This document shows, one piece after another, positions 6,954-13,747 of a stretch of 15,853 bases of DNA (positions are counted from its first letter, which is position 1; every line of letters starts with the position of its first letter). The position numbers and the translations under genes are program-made. This stretch comes from DATARH01 sp050181375 (GTDB taxonomy: Bacteria > Pseudomonadota > Alphaproteobacteria > ATCC43930 > CGMCC-115725), in NCBI GenBank assembly GCA_050181375.1, contig JBFXDF010000073.1, positions 1-15,853 of the forward strand. The letters run 5' to 3'. A model generated the notes under the pieces. It was not told the origin of the DNA, ran no database searches, and saw only the letters and a list, made by a program, of their open reading frames with translations.

Positions 6954-7682
6954 TTACTCCAGCGTCAACAGGCGACCGTAGCCGGCGATCGGCTGACGGA
7001 CCCCGCAGCGGCGCAGCGCGTGCCACATCATCGCCGAGGCGCTCGATATCACCGGCTTGCCGAGATCGGCTTCGAGCATGTCGAGCACCGGCAATGTCGG
7101 CATCCCGGTCCCGGTCAGAAACACCGCCTCGGCCTCCGGCGTGTCGATCGAGCGCGCCAGGCGGTAGGCGCGCTCGGCGGTCTCGTCGTAGATGTTTGTC
7201 ACGCCGGCGAGGTTTTGCCCCTGTACGACCGTAAAGCCGTGCGCCTCCAGGTGGCTGCGGCCCTGCGCCGTCGTCTCGGCCGAATACGGCGCCCCGTACG
7301 CGATCCGTCGGACGCCCAGCCGTGCGAGCGCGGCGGCGACCGCCCCGAACGCGCTGACCACCGGCGCGCCCGCGGCCGATGTGAGCCGTCTCAGCAATTC
7401 GTCCTCGCGCTCGCGGCCCAAATAATAGCTCGTCGCGGTATGGGCGATCGTGATGATGTCGGGTTTTACGGCCGCGAGCAGCGGGACCTGCGCGTCGAGG
7501 CTGTCGATCATCGCGCGCGTGCGCCGGTCCTGGTTGTCGAGCGCGCCGGGAACGCCGCCGCCGGCGTCCATGCGGTGGAAATGCACCGACACGCCTGCGG
7601 GCGCGAGCGCGATCATCTCCGGTTCGACCGTCGGATTGCCCGGCGGCACCATGAAGCCGAGCCGTGCCCGCCACCCGATCAT
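6954..7682 (-). CDS. Asp/Glu racemase-superfamily protein lacking catalytic cysteines (AMDase/maleate isomerase-like)
   Basis: A 242-residue cytoplasmic protein of the Asp/Glu/hydantoin racemase fold, nearest in layout to arylmalonate decarboxylase and maleate cis-trans isomerase. Visible landmarks are LGFMVPPGNPTVEPE (8-22), which opens the fold, HTATSYYLG (81-89) at the first active-site loop, YDETAERAYRLARS (165-178), and VFLTGTGMPTL (187-197) at the second loop, followed by LGKPVISSASAMMWHALR (207-224). The family uses one or two cysteines in those loops. Here the first loop has H81/T82 and the second T190-G-T, and the only cysteine in the protein is C226, away from both. The exact reaction is unknown; it may be a cysteine-independent enzyme or a binding protein. 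The start at 7682 is chosen because GGAG lies about 8 bases upstream; the upstream extension of the frame is low-complexity Arg-rich sequence crossing the repeat tract. Confidence 0.82.
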   Translation of the reverse strand: MIGWRARLGFMVPPGNPTVEPEMIALAPAGVSVHFHRMDAGGGVPGALDNQDRRTRAMIDSLDAQVPLLAAVKPDIITIAHTATSYYLGREREDELLRRLTSAAGAPVVSAFGAVAAALARLGVRRIAYGAPYSAETTAQGRSHLEAHGFTVVQGQNLAGVTNIYDETAERAYRLARSIDTPEAEAVFLTGTGMPTLPVLDMLEADLGKPVISSASAMMWHALRRCGVRQPIAGYGRLLTLE

Positions 7683-7714
7683 CGCCCATCTCCGTCTCGA
7701 TCGCCCGCGGCGCC

Positions 7715-7748
7715 AATGTAAAACATATTTCAGCCGCCTTGGGGCGGC
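7715..7748. promoter_or_regulatory. Possible operator and hairpin upstream of the racemase-like gene
   Basis: About 34-44 bases upstream of the 7682 start lies the dyad ATGT-AAA-ACAT (7716-7726), an ATGTnnnACAT form that resembles operators of several one-component regulators. Beside it, GCCGCC (7733-7738) and GGCGGC (7743-7748) form a 6-bp hairpin with loop TTGG. No regulator gene is adjacent, so the role is speculative. Confidence 0.25.
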
Positions 7749-7821
7749 GACGCGAAATTCGCCACATTGCGGGAGTACAAGCAAATCGGTGCCACGGGTC
7801 GGAGCCGCGACGGGCCGTGTG

Positions 7822-7959
7822 TTTGCTGTTCTTTTGCTGCAAAATTTGCGTCCTGTCGCGGCGAAACCCGCGCGGCGCAACGGGTTCGAGCCGGCGTTTG
7901 CTGCTGATTTCCTGCAGAAACAGCAAACGGCGGCCGGAACAGGGAACCGGAACAGGGAA
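7822..7959. repeat. Second tract of phased heptamers (TTTGCTG/TTTCCTG, inverted CAGCAAA/CAGGGAA)
   Basis: This lies in the 439-bp gap between the racemase-like gene and the aminopeptidase, which has no gene I can support. TTTGCTG starts at 7822, 7833 and 7897 and the variant TTTCCTG at 7908, so both pairs are spaced exactly 11 bp. Inverted copies follow: CAGCAAA at 7921-7927, and CAGGGAA at 7940-7946 and 7953-7959. The last two belong to a perfect 13-bp tandem repeat, CCGGAACAGGGAA, at 7934-7946 and 7947-7959. CGTTTGCTG (7895-7903) and CAGCAAACG (7921-7929) form a perfect 9-bp inverted repeat with a 17-nt loop. The organisation, direct copies on the left and inverted copies on the right, matches the tract at 51-221. 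Function unknown. Confidence 0.6.
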
Positions 7960-8121
7960 AATGCAGGTGTTCGCGCCCCGCAATTCAAACCGAAGCAGCA
8001 CGCATCATCGGCGGGCTCGACCCCCGCGGATCCCGGATCCGGTGAAGGCGATAGGCTTCAACGCGAGCGGGACGCGCGCTACCATCCGCCCGCTGGGCGC
8101 GAGGGATTGCGGGGCTGCGGA

Positions 8122-9519
8122 ATGGCGTTTTCATTGACCGATGACGAGGCCGGCGCGGTGCCGGTCGACATGGTGTCGCAAGCCGGGCTCGCCGCCTGGC
8201 GCGAGACCGCGGCTGGGCGCGAGCGCGATTGGGCGGCCGCTGTCGGCTTCACCGGAGAGGCCGGCAAACTGGCCTTCATGCCGGCCGAGGACGGGCGGCT
8301 CGGGCGCGTGCTGGCCGGCATCGGCGACGACGCGCAACGCGAGGGCGGGGCGGCGATCTGGGCGGCTGGCGCGCTTCCGCAATCGCTGCCGTCCGGTACG
8401 TATCGCCTCGGCGCAATCCCCAATACGGCCGCTCCGAGCCGTGTCGCGCTCGGCTGGGCGCTCGGCACCTATTCGTTCGACCTGTACCGCAAGAAGAAAC
8501 AGGAAGGGGCGGCGCGGCTGGTTTGGCCGAACGGCGCCGATCGCGGCTTTGTCGAGCGCCTCGCTGGGGCTGTGTGTCTGGCCCGCGACTTGATCAATAC
8601 CCCGGCCTCCGATCTCGGGCCGGCCGAACTGGCCGAGGCGGCGACGCAGGTCGCGGAAAGCATGGGGGCGCGGCACCGCGTCATCGCCGGCGACGCGCTG
8701 CTCGCCGAGAACTACCCGACGATCCATGCGGTCGGGAGGGCCGCCGCGCGGGCGCCGCGGCTGGTCGATATTGTCTGGGGCGACGCGGGCGCGCCGAAAG
8801 TGACGCTGGTCGGGAAGGGCGTGTGCTTCGACACTGGCGGCCTCGACCTGAAGCCGGCCTCCGGCATGAAGATGATGAAAAAGGACATGGCCGGGGCCGC
8901 GATCACGCTCGGCCTGGCGCAGGCGATCATGACGGCACGGCTGCCGGTACGCCTGCGGCTGCTGCTGCCGCTGGTCGAGAATTCGGTGTCGGGCAACGCG
9001 ATGCGGCCGCTCGACATCGTGCGCACCCGCAAGGGGCTGACCGTCGAGATCGGCAACACCGACGCCGAAGGGCGGCTGATCCTGTGCGACGCGCTGGCCG
9101 AGGCGTCAACCGAAAACCCGGCGCTGCTGATCGACGTCGCGACACTGACCGGCGCGGCGCGGGTGGCGCTCGGCCCGGAACTGCCGGCGCTGTTCTGCAA
9201 TGAAGACGATCTCGCGTCGCGGCTGCTCGCCGCCGGTACGGCCGAGGACGACCCGCTGTGGCGCATGCCGCTGTGGCGCGGGTATCGTCGATTGCTCGAC
9301 AGCAAGGCGGCCGATCTCAACAACGTATCGGATGGGCCGCATGCCGGCGCGATCACCGCGGCGCTGTACCTGCAGGAATTCGTCGAACCCGGCATTCCGT
9401 GGGCGCATATCGACGTGATGGCCTGGAACACGCGGTCCCGGCCCGGCCGTCCCGAGGGCGGCGAGGCGCAGACCCTGCGAGCCCTCTACGCCCATATCGC
9501 CGATCGTTTCGCGGGGTGA
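8122..9519 (+). CDS. M17 family leucyl aminopeptidase
   Basis: A 465-residue cytosolic dimetal aminopeptidase of family M17 that removes N-terminal residues from peptides in protein turnover. The active site is complete. By the spacing of E. coli PepA, metal ligands are K232, D237, D255, D314 and E316, and catalytic residues are K244 and R318. The motifs are GKGVCFDTGGLDLK (231-244), MKKDMAGAA (252-260) and the family signature NTDAEGRL (312-319). Residues 1-145 form the variable N-terminal domain; the length is slightly below that of PepA (503). The frame stays open far upstream, into the racemase-like gene's antisense strand, so 8122 is the best start, although its ribosome-binding site (GCGGGG) is weak. 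It stands alone on the plus strand. Confidence 0.93.
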   Translation: MAFSLTDDEAGAVPVDMVSQAGLAAWRETAAGRERDWAAAVGFTGEAGKLAFMPAEDGRLGRVLAGIGDDAQREGGAAIWAAGALPQSLPSGTYRLGAIPNTAAPSRVALGWALGTYSFDLYRKKKQEGAARLVWPNGADRGFVERLAGAVCLARDLINTPASDLGPAELAEAATQVAESMGARHRVIAGDALLAENYPTIHAVGRAAARAPRLVDIVWGDAGAPKVTLVGKGVCFDTGGLDLKPASGMKMMKKDMAGAAITLGLAQAIMTARLPVRLRLLLPLVENSVSGNAMRPLDIVRTRKGLTVEIGNTDAEGRLILCDALAEASTENPALLIDVATLTGAARVALGPELPALFCNEDDLASRLLAAGTAEDDPLWRMPLWRGYRRLLDSKAADLNNVSDGPHAGAITAALYLQEFVEPGIPWAHIDVMAWNTRSRPGRPEGGEAQTLRALYAHIADRFAG

Positions 9520-9570
9520 GCCGCCTTGCGGATAGCGGATCATTCATACCGGGACAGCTGCGCGCGGGGA

Positions 9571-9759
9571 TTAAGAAGGCGGGTTGTCGGGCTTCTCCGG
9601 CTCGATCGTTCGTTTGTTGTCGAGATAAGACGCCAGAATGGAAAACCACCGATTCGTTTCATGCAACGTGTTCAGCACCGACGCCAAAAACCACAGGTTG
9701 AGACATAATAGGATAAGCGTGGAAAGCTCAAACCAGTGAATGACGATCCAACGGGTCAT
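9571..9759 (-). CDS. Putative small single-span membrane protein
   Basis: From the ATG at 9759 this encodes 62 residues: one hydrophobic helix (about 12-30, ELSTLILLCLNLWFLASVL), then a polar region NTLHETNRWFSILASYLDNKR and a Glu/Pro-rich tail ending PEKPDNPPS. I do not recognise it. It is plausible because the hydrophobic segment is clean, codon use is balanced, and no antisense gene explains the frame. Against it, no Shine-Dalgarno sequence precedes the start. The frame continues 22 codons further upstream to 9825, so a longer form is possible. It lies convergent with the aminopeptidase and downstream of the epimerase gene on the same strand. Confidence 0.5.
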   Translation of the reverse strand: MTRWIVIHWFELSTLILLCLNLWFLASVLNTLHETNRWFSILASYLDNKRTIEPEKPDNPPS

Positions 9760-9982
9760 AACATGCCGGCGCCGTACTTTGTCGCCCGCCGTCCGGAGCC
9801 GGTGAAGGCCGGGCGCGCCTTCCAATCTGCGGCCATGCGCGCTGTCGCAGCCCGCGGCATCGGCAAATCCAAACCCGACTGGCGGCGCGCCATTGTCTCC
9901 GGCCCTCTCTCGCGCTCAGCGGCGTAATTGATCCAAGCGCCCGGAGACCCGCTCTCTCCCAGCGCCGGGAGAGATGGCAGGG
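9760..9982. other. Intergenic region with no supported gene
   Basis: The 223 bp between the small membrane-protein gene and the epimerase gene contain only a strong hairpin near the epimerase end (9953-9974). A 63-codon plus-strand frame at 9736-9927 has no family resemblance or ribosome-binding site and is not accepted. Confidence 0.5.
9953..9974 (-). terminator. Hairpin downstream of the epimerase gene
   Basis: TCTCTCCC (9953-9960) and GGGAGAGA (9967-9974) form a perfect 8-bp stem with a 6-nt loop, 8 bases beyond the epimerase stop codon. No T-tract follows on the minus strand, so it may be a transcript-end stabiliser or a terminator of the U-poor type. Confidence 0.45.
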
Positions 9983-10924
9983 CTATCTTGGGTTGATCGG
10001 CGGCTGGCCCTCCTCGCGGCGGATATCGTTGATGATCTGCAGCACGCGTTCGCGGTAGGGTCGGTACTGGACACCGAATTCCTGCACGAGGCGGGTGTTG
10101 TCGATCAGGTAGTTGCCGGAGAGTTCCTTGCCGCCGGTTTCCCTGTCGAAAGCGATCTGCGCGTCGGGCAGGTATTCGCGCACGATGTCGGCCAATTCGC
10201 CGAGGCTGATCGGCTGGCCGCCGGTGTTGTAGGTCATGTGCTCCGGTTTGTCCTTCATAATGACGCGGGCAAAGATTTCCGCGATCTCGTCGACATGGAC
10301 CGGGCAGCGCATCGCGTCCTTGTACGGGAACGACACCGGCTTGCCGCGCGCCGGGTTGGTGATGCAGAAAACGTGATCGACCGAGCCGACGATTTTATCC
10401 GGACCGGTCACGTTCGCCGGGCGGATCGCGGTAATCTCCATGCCGTGCTTTTCGCGGTAATCCTGCGCCTGCCATTCGTTGAAGATCTTGTGCATCGCAT
10501 ATTGCACGTGGCCGTGGCGGAAATCGTCCTCGGTGACGATCCGGTCGCCGTAAAACTTCTGCTCGCCGGATACCGCCAGCGAGCTGGCATAGGCGACCCG
10601 GTTGACGCCCGAGACCCGCGCCGCCTCGAAGCAATTGTCCATGCCGAGGATGTTGAGCTTGAACGCGACGCGCGGCGGGTGCTCGCTGCCGAGCCAATAG
10701 GCGAGATTGATGACGCGCGACGGTTTCGCCTCGTGCATCGCGTTCATCACGTCGTCGAACTGGCTGACATCGCCGCGGATCACGCGGACCTGCTTGCCAT
10801 AATCGGAAAAATTCGCGGTCTGCGGGTTGATGTCCATGCAGACGACTTCCTCGCCCCGCGCTGCCAAGAGCGGGACGAGACGACGGCCGATAAACCCGGT
10901 GCCGCCGAGGATCAGGATCGACAT
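9983..10924 (-). CDS. NAD-dependent epimerase/dehydratase (extended SDR)
   Basis: A 313-residue extended short-chain dehydrogenase/reductase, the family of nucleotide-sugar epimerases and dehydratases. The Rossmann motif is ILGGTGFIG (5-13), and D31 at the end of the second beta strand (VCMDIN) favours NAD over NADP. The catalytic centre is S114/S115 (AYASSLAVSG) with Y142-x3-K146 (YAMHK), followed by RPANVTGP (168-175). The C-terminal half (MRCPVHVDEIAEI, 205-217) is the substrate-binding part. The sugar or other substrate cannot be assigned. The start at 10924 has AAGGGGAG about 9 bases upstream. It is divergent from the HMG-CoA-lyase-like gene (132-bp gap), so the two may share a control region. 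Confidence 0.9.
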   Translation of the reverse strand: MSILILGGTGFIGRRLVPLLAARGEEVVCMDINPQTANFSDYGKQVRVIRGDVSQFDDVMNAMHEAKPSRVINLAYWLGSEHPPRVAFKLNILGMDNCFEAARVSGVNRVAYASSLAVSGEQKFYGDRIVTEDDFRHGHVQYAMHKIFNEWQAQDYREKHGMEITAIRPANVTGPDKIVGSVDHVFCITNPARGKPVSFPYKDAMRCPVHVDEIAEIFARVIMKDKPEHMTYNTGGQPISLGELADIVREYLPDAQIAFDRETGGKELSGNYLIDNTRLVQEFGVQYRPYRERVLQIINDIRREEGQPPINPR

Positions 10925-11056
10925 GCGCGCACGCTCCCCTTCGCAATGCCTCGTTTTCGATCCGCAGCGTAGACCCGGCCCGCACGCCCGCGCAATGGTT
11001 GCCGGCTGACCTTGGAGCGCCTAGTTTTTCCTGGAATGCAACGCAGGAGGCGGACG
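10925..11056. promoter_or_regulatory. Divergent intergenic region, epimerase / HMG-CoA-lyase-like gene
   Basis: The 132-bp gap between these divergent genes must hold both promoters. Apart from the two ribosome-binding sites I see no convincing promoter hexamers or operator dyad. Confidence 0.35.
11045..11050 (+). promoter_or_regulatory. Ribosome-binding site fixing the HMG-CoA-lyase-like start
   Basis: AGGAGG lies 6 bases before the ATG at 11057. It rules in favour of that start over the longer in-frame reading from 11012, whose extra residues (ending MQRRRRT) do not look like family sequence. Confidence 0.75.
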
Positions 11057-12007
11057 ATGGGCGCCCGGGGAGCGAACGACCGTGTCGCGGTCCGCGAGGT
11101 CGGGATGCGCGATGGCTTGCAGAGCATCGCCGACATCATGCCGACCGAGACAAAACTTGCCTGGCTCGACGCCGAATACGCCGCCGGAGTGCGCGAGATC
11201 GAAGTCACTTCGTTCGTGCCCCCGAAGCTGCTGCCGCAACTCGCCGACGCCGAAGCGGTGGTGCGGCACGCGCTGACGCTGCCGGGCCTCACCGTATCAG
11301 CGCTGATTCCGAATTCGCGCGGCGCCGAGCGCGGTCTGGCGCTCGGGGTTCACGAGATGAATTTTGTCCTCTCGGTCAGCGAGGGCCACAACCGCTCGAA
11401 CGTCCGCCGCACCACCGGCGAGTCGCTCGAGGATTTCCGCCGTGTGGTGCAATTGTGCCGCGAGCAGGGCGGCGAGAACAGGCCGCGGGTCAATTGCGGG
11501 CTGGCAACCGCGTTCGGCTGCACGATCGAGGGCGATGTGGACGAGGACCGGGTGCGCCGCATCGCCAACGAGGCCGCCGAGGCAGGAGCAGACGGCATCC
11601 TCTTGGCCGATACGGTCGGCTACGGTCAGCCGGCGGCGATCGGGCGGGTGTTCCGCAAGGTGATCGCCGATGTCGCGCCGCTGGCGGTCTGCGCGCATTT
11701 CCACGATACGCGCGGTCTTGGCCTCGCCAACGTCCTGGCCGCGTACGAGGCCGGGTGCCGCGGGTTCGACGCCTCGCTCGGCGGACTCGGCGGATGTCCG
11801 TATGCGCCCGGCGCGACCGGCAACATCGTGCTCGAAGATACCGCATTCATGTTCGAGGCGATGGGGGTCGCGACCGGCATCGACATCGAGCGCCTGGGCG
11901 CGGTGCGCGAACTGGTGGCGAAGGCGCTGCCCGGCGTGACGATGTACGGCGCGATCGCAAAGGCGGGATTGCCGCGCAATTTTCACCCCGTCGCCGAAGC
12001 GGCCTGA
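11057..12007 (+). CDS. Hydroxymethylglutaryl-CoA lyase family protein
   Basis: A 316-residue TIM-barrel lyase of the HMG-CoA lyase family, which splits (S)-HMG-CoA into acetyl-CoA and acetoacetate at the end of leucine degradation; relatives act on other 3-hydroxyacyl-CoAs. Residues aligning with the human active site are all present: R18-D19 in REVGMRDGLQ, E49 (EIEVTSF), H214 and H216 (AHFHDTRG), the lid cysteine C247 in GGLGGCPYAPGATGN, and N256. Spacings (D19-E49 30, H214-C247 33, C247-N256 9) match the family. One departure is GMRDG where GPRDG is usual. No other leucine-pathway genes (such as acyl-CoA dehydrogenase or methylcrotonyl-CoA carboxylase) are nearby, so the exact substrate stays open. 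Confidence 0.9.
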   Translation: MGARGANDRVAVREVGMRDGLQSIADIMPTETKLAWLDAEYAAGVREIEVTSFVPPKLLPQLADAEAVVRHALTLPGLTVSALIPNSRGAERGLALGVHEMNFVLSVSEGHNRSNVRRTTGESLEDFRRVVQLCREQGGENRPRVNCGLATAFGCTIEGDVDEDRVRRIANEAAEAGADGILLADTVGYGQPAAIGRVFRKVIADVAPLAVCAHFHDTRGLGLANVLAAYEAGCRGFDASLGGLGGCPYAPGATGNIVLEDTAFMFEAMGVATGIDIERLGAVRELVAKALPGVTMYGAIAKAGLPRNFHPVAEAA

Positions 12008-12015
12008 CGTAGGAG

Positions 12016-12028
12016 GGAGCGAGGCTCC
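12016..12028 (+). terminator. Short hairpin after the HMG-CoA-lyase-like gene
   Basis: GGAGC (12016-12020) and GCTCC (12024-12028) form a 5-bp stem with loop GAG, 9 bases past the stop codon. There is no T-tract, so this is a weak candidate. Confidence 0.25.
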
Positions 12029-12224
12029 GCTGGTGAGCCGACCGTTTTGATGGCGCCAAGGCTCTCCGGAGATAAGCGGGAGCGTAAGGTGGCAAGTCAC
12101 CGTTCCGGCATTCTTAAAGTGCTTCATCGAGTCCGAGACATGAAATATAGAGACTGCGTCGCAAAAATCCCTATTTACGCAAAATCTGGCGAGAACTACA
12201 TACCTGTCTGCGACCTATTGCTTC

Positions 12225-12230
12225 TATGAT
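12225..12230 (+). promoter_or_regulatory. Possible -10 box of the tRNA-Gln gene
   Basis: TATGAT lies in the AT-richer stretch before the tRNA and would place the transcription start about 19 bases upstream of the mature 5' end. A matching -35 hexamer is not clear. The rest of the 248 bp between the lyase gene and the tRNA shows no supported gene. Confidence 0.3.
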
Positions 12231-12255
12231 ATCCGTTGGTCGGCGCGGATCCCGG

Positions 12256-12327
12256 TGGGGCGTAGCCAAGTGGTAAGGCAGCGGATTTTGATTCCGCCAT
12301 ACGGAGGTTCGAATCCTCCCGCCCCAG
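12256..12327 (+). tRNA. tRNA-Gln (anticodon TTG)
   Basis: A complete 72-nt cloverleaf. The acceptor stem TGGGGCG (12256-12262) pairs with CGCCCCA (12320-12326), with discriminator G12327. The D-arm is GCC-AAGTGGTAA-GGC. The anticodon stem GCGGA/TCCGC encloses loop TTTTGAT with anticodon TTG at 12288-12290, reading CAA (and CAG by wobble). The T-arm is GGAGG-TTCGAAT-CCTCC. The 3' CCA is not encoded (CCT follows), so it is added post-transcriptionally. It sits at the boundary between GC-rich core genes and the lower-GC glycosyltransferase block, a position typical for island insertion. Confidence 0.97.
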
Positions 12328-12529
12328 CCTCGCCGAGCGATGCTCGGACGCCGGCGATCTCGATCCGGTGCGCCGACGGCGCACCTCCCCGCGAATTGCC
12401 AATCGACGCAATCCCGAGAAACTGGGCGCGCGCAATTTCGAGGAAATCAGTATCGCCGCCGAGCGGAATACGATGCGCCGTGCCACCGCGACCGCGCCGA
12501 CGAGGTGGTTTTTGCGCGTCCCGTAAGCC
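12328..12529. other. Gap between tRNA-Gln and the glycosyltransferase gene
   Basis: About 200 bp with no supported gene; it holds two perfect hairpins near the tRNA. It probably also carries the promoter of the GT4 gene, but I see no clear hexamers. Confidence 0.4.
12333..12385 (+). terminator. Pair of hairpins downstream of tRNA-Gln
   Basis: CCGAGC-GAT-GCTCGG (12333-12347) is a perfect 6-bp stem starting 6 bases after the tRNA. GGTGCGCC-GAC-GGCGCACC (12367-12385) is a perfect 8-bp stem. Neither has a following T-tract. They may form the 3' end or processing structures of the tRNA transcript. Confidence 0.4.
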
Positions 12530-13747
12530 GTGACCCGAGCCAAGATGACGAACTGCACGTCCGATGCACGAGCTGAACATCGAACTTATGGGGGAAGAAA
12601 AACCCTGATTGTCGAGGGCTGGCGATTTCTTCCTCACTCATACGCTATCGTAAACCAGTGGCAGCTTCTTGCACTGCGGCGCAGGGGAATCGACATCAAA
12701 ATAGTCGACGTCCCCTTTTATCGATCGGCTTGGCAGGCTCAGTCCGGCATGTTCGACCCTACGTCGGAGCAAGTCCTCCGAGATCTCAAGGTTGCTGAAC
12801 GCGACGAGACCGCTGATGTCACGCTCAGAATATGCGCACCATTCACGTTTGCACCGTCGCGTTCGCGCCTGACCGCGGTATTTGCAACCCTGGAACAGCA
12901 GGTGATCCTGAAAAATCAGCTGTCCAACCCCGCGGAGTACGAGTCGATTCGGCGAAGGTCGCCGCCTCGCGACATTATCGTCATTACGCCTTCGCATTGG
13001 TCGGCGCACGGTTTTCACCGCGCTGGCTTCGACCAAAAGCAAGTTCTTGTCATTCCGCACGGCGTCGATTGCACGACGTTCCGCCCGATGCCGGACACCC
13101 GCGAGGAGTTGCGTCATCGGATGAGCATTTCCGAGAGCGATTTCGTGTTTCTCAGCGTCGGTGCGATGTCGGGTAATAAGGGAACGGATTTGCTTCTGCG
13201 TGCTTTCGCCGAAATCAGCCGTCGGTTTCGCAATGCACGCCTCATTTTGAAGGGTGTGGATGGCCTGTATGATTCTCGCGGCTTATTGCTTAAAGCGTTA
13301 AGGACCCTATCTGTTAAGGAGCAGCAACTAGTCTTGGATAGAATGACATATATCGGCGAATCATTACCAAATCAGACCATGGCTGCATTGTACCAGATTG
13401 CTGATAGCTACATCTCCCCTTATCGCGCGGAGGGATTCAATATTCCCGTACTAGAAGCCGCGGCGTGCGGTGTGCCGATTATCTGCACCCGAGGCGGGCC
13501 AACCGATGACTTCACAAACGACGAATTCGCTCGGCGAATCGACAGCAGATTATCCAGGTTTTCCGTACATGGACAAGCGGCCGTCCGGTTGGAACCGGAC
13601 TTGCCGCACCTTATTTCTCTGATGGCTTTCGCGATAGAGAATCCATCATGGCGTAAGAATGCCAATGAAGCCGGGCCTCGTCACGTCGGCGCGCGCCACA
13701 CATGGGACCATGTCGTCGGCCAGCTGGTTACCGGGCTTCTGGCCTGA
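12530..13747 (+). CDS. GT4-family glycosyltransferase (GT-B fold)
   Basis: A 405-residue glycosyltransferase of the GT4 type, retaining, using a nucleotide-sugar donor; the sugar and acceptor are unknown. The N-terminal Rossmann domain starts at TLIVEGWRF (25-33). The linker HGVDCTTF (177-184) precedes the donor-binding domain, which has VGAMSGNKGTD (210-220), SPYRAEGFNIPVLEAAACGVP (296-316, given here as the E301-x7-E309 motif with the following AACG) and CTRGGPTD (319-326). The GTG at 12530 is the farthest start; ATG at 12545 is equally possible, and neither has a good ribosome-binding site. The first ~20 residues are out of character. Codon use is visibly less GC-rich than in genes left of the tRNA, suggesting transfer. 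It overlaps the convergent TPR gene by 20 bp. Confidence 0.85.
   Translation: MTRAKMTNCTSDARAEHRTYGGRKTLIVEGWRFLPHSYAIVNQWQLLALRRRGIDIKIVDVPFYRSAWQAQSGMFDPTSEQVLRDLKVAERDETADVTLRICAPFTFAPSRSRLTAVFATLEQQVILKNQLSNPAEYESIRRRSPPRDIIVITPSHWSAHGFHRAGFDQKQVLVIPHGVDCTTFRPMPDTREELRHRMSISESDFVFLSVGAMSGNKGTDLLLRAFAEISRRFRNARLILKGVDGLYDSRGLLLKALRTLSVKEQQLVLDRMTYIGESLPNQTMAALYQIADSYISPYRAEGFNIPVLEAAACGVPIICTRGGPTDDFTNDEFARRIDSRLSRFSVHGQAAVRLEPDLPHLISLMAFAIENPSWRKNANEAGPRHVGARHTWDHVVGQLVTGLLA

Noticed and set aside
7683..8121. Upstream extensions of the racemase-like and aminopeptidase frames through the gap
   Set aside because: Both frames remain open only because the DNA is GC-rich; the extra residues are Arg-rich and cross the repeat tract, and the families start at 7682 and 8122.
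9736..9927. 63-codon plus-strand frame in the gap before the epimerase gene
   Set aside because: GTG start with no Shine-Dalgarno, no recognisable domain, and it overlaps the 5' end of the better-supported small membrane-protein frame.
9974..10972. 332-codon plus-strand frame
   Set aside because: Antisense across the whole epimerase gene; composition (His/Arg/Asp/Val) is that of a shadow frame.
12047..12229. 60-codon plus-strand frame before the tRNA
   Set aside because: No ribosome-binding site or family resemblance, and it runs into the likely tRNA promoter.
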